This document shows positions 6,264-10,754 of a stretch of DNA of 12,018 nucleotides, one piece after another. Numbering within the stretch: position 1 is the first letter of the stretch; each line of letters opens with the position of its first letter. Below the pieces are notes generated by a model that ran no database searches, had not been told where the DNA came from, and was given only the letters and a program-made list of their open reading frames with translations. A program made the translations under genes and the position numbers. The DNA comes from Pseudomonadota bacterium (GTDB lineage: Bacteria > Pseudomonadota > Gammaproteobacteria > Enterobacterales > Succinivibrionaceae), in the NCBI GenBank assembly GCA_023460615.1, contig JAEWPL010000168.1, positions 1-12,018 of the forward strand, in the 5' to 3' direction.

Positions 6264-7433
6264 ATGATTAACTTAAGTAATAGAACTTCAACCTTTACAG
6301 ATTCAGTTATTCGCCGTATGACTCGCGTTTGCAATCAATATGGCGCAGTTAATTTGTCTCAAGGTTTCCCTGATAATGATCCTCCAGTTGAATTGATGCA
6401 AAGACTTGAAAAGGTTGCTTTTAAAGGTCCACATCAATACTCCATTACCTGGGGCGCTCCTAAGACCTTAGAGGCTTTAGCAAAAAAGATAGAGCATTTT
6501 AGTGGTTTAAAAGTTGATCCTGCAACACAGCTTTGTATTACCTGTGGTGGTACTGAGGCTATGATGTGTGCGGTGATGTCTACTATCAATCCTGGCGAAA
6601 AGATTGCTATCTTCTCACCATTTTATGAAAACTATGGTGCTGACACTATTCTTTGTGGTGCTACACCTATCTATGTGCCTTTACATGTACCAGATTTCTC
6701 TTTTGATCCTAATGAGTTAGAGCAAGCTTTTAAGGATGGTGCTAAGGCTTTAATCTTATGTAATCCATCTAACCCATCAGGTAAAGTATTTACCCGTGAG
6801 GAATTACTTGAAATTGCCCGTATAGTAGAGAAGTATGATGCTTTTGTAATTACTGATGAAGTTTATGAGCACATCATCTTTGAGCCATATCATCATACCT
6901 ATTTTGCAACCTTACCAGGAATGCAAGATAGAACCGTAATGTGTAATTCTTTATCTAAGACTTACTCTATAACAGGCTGGCGTTTAGGCTATGTTTGCGC
7001 TCCAGCTTACGTAATGGATAGAGTACGTAAGGTTCACGATTTCTTAACCGTAGGTGCAGCCGCTCCTTTACAAGAGGCTGTAATTGCTGGCTTAGAGCTT
7101 CCTGATAGTTATTATGAAGGTGTACGTCAATTATTCACCAAACGCAAAGAGATCTTCTGCAAAGGTCTAGATGAAATCGGTCTTAAGTACTACGAGCCAC
7201 AAGGTACTTACTTTGTAATGGTAGATATCAGCGAGTTTGGTTATGAGTCTGATTTAGAGTTCTGTACCGATTTAGCAAGAGATGTAAAGGTAGGTGCAGT
7301 ACCAGGTTCATCTTTCTTTAAAGACAATGTACAAAACTATATGAGATTGCATTTTGCAAAATCAGAGGAAACCTTAAAAGAAGCTTTACACAATCTATCC
7401 TTTATTAGAGAAAAAATTAAGGCAAGAAAGTAA
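6264..7433 (+). CDS. Class I/II PLP-dependent aminotransferase, kynurenine/methionine aminotransferase-like
   Basis: Transfers an amino group between an amino acid and a 2-keto acid using pyridoxal phosphate; expected as a cytoplasmic dimer. The 389-aa product shows NLSQGFPDNDPP (30-41), typical of the kynurenine aminotransferase/YbdL group, CNPSNPSGK (166-174, Asn167 toward the cofactor), TDEVYEH (197-203, Asp198 and Tyr201 hold the pyridine ring), SLSKTYSITGWRLGY (229-243) with Schiff-base Lys232, and Arg361, which should bind the substrate carboxylate. E. coli YbdL, a methionine aminotransferase, is about the same length. It begins 9 bases after the flavoprotein stop, with AGGA (6256-6259) as a close-spaced ribosome binding site, so the two are surely co-transcribed. 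Aspartate-, aromatic- or branched-chain-directed activity cannot be excluded. Confidence 0.9.
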   Translation: MINLSNRTSTFTDSVIRRMTRVCNQYGAVNLSQGFPDNDPPVELMQRLEKVAFKGPHQYSITWGAPKTLEALAKKIEHFSGLKVDPATQLCITCGGTEAMMCAVMSTINPGEKIAIFSPFYENYGADTILCGATPIYVPLHVPDFSFDPNELEQAFKDGAKALILCNPSNPSGKVFTREELLEIARIVEKYDAFVITDEVYEHIIFEPYHHTYFATLPGMQDRTVMCNSLSKTYSITGWRLGYVCAPAYVMDRVRKVHDFLTVGAAAPLQEAVIAGLELPDSYYEGVRQLFTKRKEIFCKGLDEIGLKYYEPQGTYFVMVDISEFGYESDLEFCTDLARDVKVGAVPGSSFFKDNVQNYMRLHFAKSEETLKEALHNLSFIREKIKARK

Positions 7434-7441
7434 GCTTTTAA

Positions 7442-7491
7442 CCAAACAATACTTAGCCTTCATATTCGTCTATGAGGGCTTTTTTGTTTGG
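7442..7491 (+). terminator. Terminator of the methionine/oxidase/aminotransferase cluster
   Basis: AGCCTTCATA (7455-7464) pairs with TATGAGGGCT (7471-7480), one wobble pair and a 6-base loop, followed by five more T residues. An outer pair of arms, CCAAACAA (7442-7449) and TTGTTTGG (7484-7491), encloses it. It begins 8 bases after the aminotransferase stop. Confidence 0.85.
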
Positions 7492-7523
7492 GAAAGAGAA
7501 TTTAAAAAAAGGCTTGCTACAAA

Positions 7524-7580
7524 GAAAAATCCCCTGAACAAACGTTCCAGGGGACAACAATCAAACAAACATAAGGAGTG
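7524..7580 (-). ncRNA. Candidate small RNA with anti-Shine-Dalgarno 5' end and terminator
   Basis: On the minus strand a start near 7580 would give a transcript of about 57 nt. It begins CACTCCTTATG, containing CUCCUUA, the same as the 3' end of 16S rRNA and so complementary to ribosome binding sites. A U/G-rich, unstructured linker follows. It ends in a hairpin, CCCCT and GAAC pairing with GTTC and AGGGG around a GUUU loop with one bulged G, then ATTTTTC. The plus strand has no T-run after this hairpin, so it works as a terminator only on the minus strand. This is the layout of a trans-acting regulatory RNA; no homologue is known to me. Confidence 0.45.
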
Positions 7581-7585
7581 TGTGA

Positions 7586-7616
7586 AGTATATCACAGAAA
7601 TCTTATTTGTGATCAA
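7586..7616 (-). promoter_or_regulatory. Extended -10 promoter for the candidate small RNA
   Basis: Read on the minus strand, TATACT (7591 to 7586) is preceded directly by TGA, giving an extended -10 element (TGnTATACT). A TTGATC lies 19 bases upstream (7616 to 7611), a long spacer that an extended -10 could tolerate. Transcription would start near 7580. Confidence 0.4.
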
Positions 7617-7839
7617 ATTCTCAAAAAAAATTTAAAAAATTTTTATCTTTCTTTATAAATCAATAAGTTAATTATAATAACTTTTTAAGTAAGGCTTGAG
7701 GAAAAAATCACAGGCTTTTTAAAGTGAACAATTTACCTACAAGCAAAAGGTATTTAACAATTCTTTTATTGATCATAAAATGATTTTGGCTTATTTAAGC
7801 AATTCCTTGAAAAATGTTAATTTTTTTGTAAAAAAAACG
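7592..7839. other. AT-rich spacer between the candidate small RNA and the tRNA promoter
   Basis: I see no gene here. The sequence is mostly A/T tracts, which may act as an UP-element-like stretch for the strong tRNA promoter just downstream (T- and A-runs at 7822-7838). Small dyads such as ATCAT-aaa-ATGAT occur but look like chance products of composition. Confidence 0.4.
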
Positions 7840-7868
7840 TTGACATGTATATAACAGATCCTTATAAT
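7840..7868 (+). promoter_or_regulatory. Perfect-consensus sigma-70 promoter of the tRNA-Pro genes
   Basis: TTGACA (7840-7845) and TATAAT (7863-7868) are both perfect and separated by the ideal 17 bases. A-rich and T-rich tracts lie just upstream. The discriminator after the -10 box is GAGCCCCG, a G+C-rich patch that stands out in this AT-rich DNA. In E. coli such discriminators make stable-RNA promoters sensitive to ppGpp, so stringent control is likely. The first tRNA begins 10 bases after the -10 box. Confidence 0.93.
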
Positions 7869-7878
7869 GAGCCCCGTT

Positions 7879-7955
7879 CGGTGATTAGCACAGCCCGGTA
7901 GTGCATCTGGTTTGGGACCAGAGGGTCGTAGGTTCGAATCCTACATCACCGACCA
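7879..7955 (+). tRNA. tRNA-Pro(UGG), copy 1
   Basis: A 77-nt tRNA with encoded CCA. The acceptor arms CGGTGAT (7879-7885) and ATCACCG (7945-7951) pair perfectly. The anticodon stem closes around TTTGGGA, with anticodon TGG at 7913-7915. The T arm is GTAGG-TTCGAAT-CCTAC. The cytosine at position 1 and the overall sequence match enterobacterial proline tRNA. The UGG anticodon reads CCA and CCG and, with modification, the whole CCN box. The variable loop is GGGTC. Confidence 0.97.
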
Positions 7956-7986
7956 CTTAACAAGTTTCTATTATCATGAGATTTGT

Positions 7987-8063
7987 CGGTGATTAGCACA
8001 GCCCGGTAGTGCATCTGGTTTGGGACCAGAGTGTCGTAGGTTCGAATCCTACATCACCGACCA
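7987..8063 (+). tRNA. tRNA-Pro(UGG), copy 2
   Basis: Tandem duplicate of the preceding tRNA, 31 bases downstream and under the same promoter. The 77-nt sequence is identical except for one base in the variable loop (T at 8032 in place of G at 7924; GTGTC instead of GGGTC, about standard position 45). All stems and the encoded CCA are intact, so both copies should work. A short T-run (8065-8069) follows the CCA and may help end transcription, but I see no separate hairpin before it. Confidence 0.97.
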
Positions 8064-8200
8064 CTTTTTCAATCTCCTCTCAAACATAAATTCCAAAGCG
8101 CACACGGTTAAATTTTAGCTAAGCCACGATCTGTCCGTACTTAGTCAACTTGAACTAAACAAATAGAGTTTTGTTCGTAGTTCTTTAGTCCTGCTTTAAA

Positions 8201-8229
8201 TTAACTAAAGGCTTTTGACCTTTAGTTAA
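8201..8229 (-). terminator. Inverted repeat after the DUF4143 ATPase gene, probable terminator
   Basis: TTAACTAAAGG (8201-8211) and CCTTTAGTTAA (8219-8229) form a perfect 11-bp stem with a 7-base loop, starting 6 bases past the stop of the minus-strand ATPase gene. T-runs are poor on both sides, so termination may be weak. It could also stop read-through from the tRNA genes on the other strand. Confidence 0.5.
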
Positions 8230-8235
8230 AACTGC

Positions 8236-9513
8236 TTAGTCTTTTAAGCTTCCGATTGGCACTATTAAGATGCCATCTTTATTTTTGTAAGCAAATTTTC
8301 CGACACCAGTGATCACCATCTTAAAGGCTGGAGCTTTCATCTTGGTGGTGTCTAGTTTTTCTTCAAGTTTGTTTAAAGACTTAATTCCTTCAGAAATTAA
8401 CTTCTCGCCACCTAGTTTTACCTCTATTAAGCCATATTTTCCATTTCTAAGATGTACAACTGCATCACACTCAAGATCTAGGTTGTCTCTATAATGGTAA
8501 ACTTTGCCATCTATAGCGTCAGCGTAAATTCTAAGATCTCTTACAACCAAATTTTCAAACAATAATCCAAAAGTGTTTAGGTCATTTTCAAGATCTTTTG
8601 GTCCTATACCAAGAGCTGCGCAAGCTATAGACGGATCAAGAAAATACCTTGTATCAGTGGTTCTAATAGTAGCTTTAGATCGTAAATTTGGATTCCAAGA
8701 GTTTGAATCTTCTATCACAAAGATGCTTTTGAGTGCTTTTATGTATGAAGAAACTGTGTCATCACTAAAATTGATTTCTTCATTCGATTTTATATCTTGT
8801 GTAATGGAGCTTAATTTTGCTTGGCTTGCAATGTTTCTTGCATATGATCTTAATACTCTAGCAGCTCTATTAGGATCTCTTTTTATATCATCAACTCTTG
8901 ATATATCTGAGTTTATAACTCCATAGTAGTAATCTATTGCTTGTTGTAGAGCTATTCTTCGATCTTGAATGTCCACGACTTTAGGCCATCCACCTCTACA
9001 AATAAGATAAGAAAGCTCTGATAAATCGATATTAGAGGTTCCTTCTACATCTGTATTACCATCAAAGATCTCTTTTAAGGATACACTTCCATTAGATTCA
9101 CCACTTTCAAACAAAGACATGGTTCTCATGGTCATTCTAGATATTCTGCCTGTACCTGTATGATTTATTTTTGATATATCGTAAGGTGTTGCTGAACCTG
9201 TAAGAATAAATTGTCCAAATTCATCTCTTTTGTCAATTTCGTATCTAATTGCATCAAATAATTGAGGTGCAACTTGCCACTCGTCGATTAAATGAGGAGT
9301 CTCTCCTTGCAAAAGAGCTGATGGTCTTATTTGAGCTAATTCTAGGTAATCTTTAAGATTATCTTGATCTTGCATAAGTATAGAGCTCTTAGCAATTTGT
9401 AGAGCAGTTGTTGTTTTTCCACACCATTTAGGTCCTTCAATTAAAACCGCTCCTTTGCTACGAAGTTTAAAATTTAGCAAGCTATCAGCTATTCTTTGAT
9501 GATAATTTTTCAT
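8236..9513 (-). CDS. AAA_14/DUF4143-type ATP-binding protein
   Basis: A 425-aa member of the widespread AAA-type ATPases with a C-terminal DUF4143 domain (COG1373 group). Cellular role is unknown for the family. The N-terminal ATPase domain has Walker A GPKWCGKTT (27-35, Lys33), Walker B HLIDEW (74-79, Asp77/Glu78) and the sensor-like LTGSATP (104-110). The C-terminal domain has RYFLDPSIACAALG (289-302), GLLFENLVVRDLRIY (316-330) and ECDAVVHL...GLIEVKLG (348-368). Glu320, Asp350 and Glu364-x-Lys366 are spaced like a PD-(D/E)xK nuclease core, which has been proposed for these proteins. AGGA stands 7 bases before the ATG on the minus strand. It is a lone gene, opposite in strand to its neighbours, with three and a half 23-bp repeats in its leader. 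Such genes are typical accessory elements, though codon use does not look foreign. Confidence 0.9.
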   Translation of the reverse strand: MKNYHQRIADSLLNFKLRSKGAVLIEGPKWCGKTTTALQIAKSSILMQDQDNLKDYLELAQIRPSALLQGETPHLIDEWQVAPQLFDAIRYEIDKRDEFGQFILTGSATPYDISKINHTGTGRISRMTMRTMSLFESGESNGSVSLKEIFDGNTDVEGTSNIDLSELSYLICRGGWPKVVDIQDRRIALQQAIDYYYGVINSDISRVDDIKRDPNRAARVLRSYARNIASQAKLSSITQDIKSNEEINFSDDTVSSYIKALKSIFVIEDSNSWNPNLRSKATIRTTDTRYFLDPSIACAALGIGPKDLENDLNTFGLLFENLVVRDLRIYADAIDGKVYHYRDNLDLECDAVVHLRNGKYGLIEVKLGGEKLISEGIKSLNKLEEKLDTTKMKAPAFKMVITGVGKFAYKNKDGILIVPIGSLKD

Positions 9514-9544
9514 AAAAATTCCTATTGTTTAATATTTTAAGTTT

Positions 9545-9558
9545 AGCTTGAAAAAGCT
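9545..9558. repeat. Small hairpin in the leader of the ATPase gene
   Basis: AGCTT (9545-9549), GAAA and AAGCT (9554-9558) form a short perfect stem. Read on the minus strand it lies about 30 bases before the ATPase start codon, between the 23-bp repeats and the ribosome binding site, so it would be in the 5' leader if transcription starts within or beyond the repeats. Confidence 0.4.
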
Positions 9559-9574
9559 GTTTTATCAATATAAA

Positions 9575-9658
9575 TCGGTCGTTTGTAGAAAATTTGATCG
9601 GAAGTTTGTAGAAAATTTGATCGGCAGTTTGTAGAAAATTTGATCGGCTGTTTGTAGA
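9575..9658. repeat. Three and a half 23-bp direct repeats upstream of the ATPase gene
   Basis: Units start at 9575, 9598, 9621 and 9644 (the last cut after 15 bases). Each begins TCGG, then two variable bases (TC, AA, CA, CT), then GTTTGTAGAAAATTTGA. Apart from the dinucleotide the three full units are identical. Each unit junction makes a GATC (Dam) site. The array lies 62 bases upstream of the ATPase start on the minus strand, the place for an iteron-like binding array or a leader repeat. Unit length is not a multiple of three and stops interrupt the frames, so it is not coding. There are no unique spacers, so it is not a CRISPR array. Confidence 0.95.
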
Positions 9659-9893
9659 TTTTCTTTAAGCTCTAATCACCTTCCTTTGTTTTAGAAATTT
9701 ATCTTTGCTTCCTTTTGAAAGTTTGTGCTACAAACTTTAGCTTTAGCACCAAAAATGTGTCTACCGCCCGCAATTTTAGTTTTTAAATGATTATTTTATT
9801 TGTGTTTTTGTTAAAATAACTTCTTTGAGGTTGCGAAATTGTACTAACTTATTATTACTATAAAAAAACGAATATTTGCATTGGAGTTTTTGT
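9659..9893. other. Intergenic region between the 23-bp repeats and dolP
   Basis: No gene seen. It should hold divergent promoters for the minus-strand ATPase and for dolP. A perfect 9-bp inverted repeat with a 3-base loop lies at 9718-9738: AAAGTTTGT, GCT, ACAAACTTT. Its arms contain GTTTGT and ACAAAC, the same word as in the 23-bp repeats, so one protein may read both. For dolP I see -10-like TACTAT (9856-9861) with TTGCGA 19 bases upstream, which is weak. I do not see a sigma-E promoter like the one that controls dolP in E. coli. Confidence 0.45.
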
Positions 9894-10691
9894 ATGTCCG
9901 CATCTTATAAATTAAAAAGATTAGCTTTAGTTTTGGCAATTAGTTCTGCAGGTGTAATTGGTTTAAATGGTTGTGTTGCAGCAGTTGTTGGTGCAACAGC
10001 TGCAGGTGCTGGAGCATTTATTGGTTCTGATAGTAGAACTGTTGATATTCAAATTGATGATCAAGCCATCGAGAATGAAGCTTTAAGATACTTATCTAAT
10101 GATCGCATGAGATCTGATTCTAAAGTATTTAGAGTTGATTGCGTATGCGTTAATGGTAACGTATTACTTGTTGGTCAAACTAACGATACAGAATACTTGA
10201 TGTGGTGTATTTCTCATATTCGTAAGATTAAGAATGTAAAACGCATTTATAATCACGTTGAGCAAAAAGCTCCAGTTGGTTCTTCAACTATCATGAAGGA
10301 TTCCTACATCACATCTAAAGTTAAAGGTGCTTTGTTAGTAGGCTCAAAGATTAGTTCTGGTCGTTTCAAAGTTTATACAGAAGATTCAGTTGTATTCTTA
10401 CTTGGCTATGTAACTCGCGATGAAGGTGCAAGAGCTATCAATCAAACCCGCAAGATTGATGGTATTAAAAAGATTGTTCCTATCTTTGATTATATGGATC
10501 AGTCTGGTACTCCAAACTCCTCAGAAGGCGCTCCTGTCGTTAATGGTTCATCTAAAACAGCAGTTAGAGGTTCAACAAATAGCTCATCCTCAGTGGCTTT
10601 AGAAAACCAATCAGAGGTGGATAATGGTGGTGCCGTTTTAGAAGATGATTCTGATTTACTAGCTCCAAGCACACCTGCTCAAGGATTATAA
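9894..10691 (+). CDS. dolP: DolP (YraP)-like dual BON-domain outer-membrane lipoprotein
   Basis: Lipoprotein related to E. coli DolP, which binds anionic phospholipid, gathers at division sites and supports outer-membrane integrity. The ATG at 9894 is preferred: TTGGAG (9881-9886) stands 7 bases upstream and the product opens with a proper signal peptide. A TTG six codons earlier is open but overlaps that site. The protein has 265 aa. The lipobox is L-N-G-C (Cys27), followed by the DolP-like VAAVVGATAAGAGAFIGSD and RTVDIQIDD. BON domain 1 spans about 57-123 (NVLLVGQTND) and BON domain 2 about 134-200 (VVFLLGYVTRDE; ends KKIVPIFDY). The final 65 or so residues, rich in Ser, Asn, Thr and acidic residues, have no counterpart in the 191-aa E. 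coli protein. A terminator follows. Confidence 0.9.
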   Translation: MSASYKLKRLALVLAISSAGVIGLNGCVAAVVGATAAGAGAFIGSDSRTVDIQIDDQAIENEALRYLSNDRMRSDSKVFRVDCVCVNGNVLLVGQTNDTEYLMWCISHIRKIKNVKRIYNHVEQKAPVGSSTIMKDSYITSKVKGALLVGSKISSGRFKVYTEDSVVFLLGYVTRDEGARAINQTRKIDGIKKIVPIFDYMDQSGTPNSSEGAPVVNGSSKTAVRGSTNSSSSVALENQSEVDNGGAVLEDDSDLLAPSTPAQGL

Positions 10692-10703
10692 TTTACTACA
10701 TAC

Positions 10704-10730
10704 AAAGCTATATCATCTGATATGGCTTTT
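10704..10730 (+). terminator. Intrinsic terminator after dolP
   Basis: AAAGCTATATC (10704-10714) pairs with GATATGGCTTT (10719-10729) around an ATCT loop, with one wobble pair, ending in TTTT. It begins 12 bases after the dolP stop. The T-run is short, so some read-through into the next gene, which starts 25 bases later, is possible. Confidence 0.65.
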
Positions 10731-10754
10731 ACGTTCAATAAACTTTTTATCATT

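Noticed and set aside
5712..6334. Two minus-strand open frames across the flavoprotein end and aminotransferase start
   Set aside because: Both are antisense shadows of well-supported genes and carry no recognisable motif.
7592..7614. Possible CRP site from TCACA and TGTGA words
   Set aside because: The half-sites are in the reverse order (TCACA first) and 11 or more bases apart, unlike the CRP consensus TGTGA-N6-TCACA.
7582..7635. Plus-strand 17-codon frame GTG-AAG-TAT... after AAGGAG
   Set aside because: Spacing is only 3 bases and no plus-strand promoter is evident; the same element reads better as a minus-strand small RNA with promoter and terminator.
7879..8235. tRNA-Pro as integration site for a mobile island carrying the ATPase
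   Set aside because: No repeat of the tRNA 3' end is present further right in the window and there is no integrase; the ATPase gene alone does not show an island.
8309..8926. Plus-strand open frames opposite the DUF4143 ATPase
   Set aside because: The minus-strand frame has Walker motifs and the DUF4143 signature over its full length; the plus-strand frames have none.
9575..9658. CRISPR array
   Set aside because: Units are directly abutting with only a two-base variable part, no unique spacers, and no cas genes in the window.
9876..9893. TTG start six codons upstream for dolP
   Set aside because: It overlaps the TTGGAG ribosome binding site and would add a non-signal-peptide-like extension; ATG 9894 has correct spacing.
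10722..10724. In-frame upstream ATG for the last gene
   Set aside because: It lies in the 3' arm of the dolP terminator hairpin and has no ribosome binding site. Not fully excluded, since the ATG at 10755 also lacks one.
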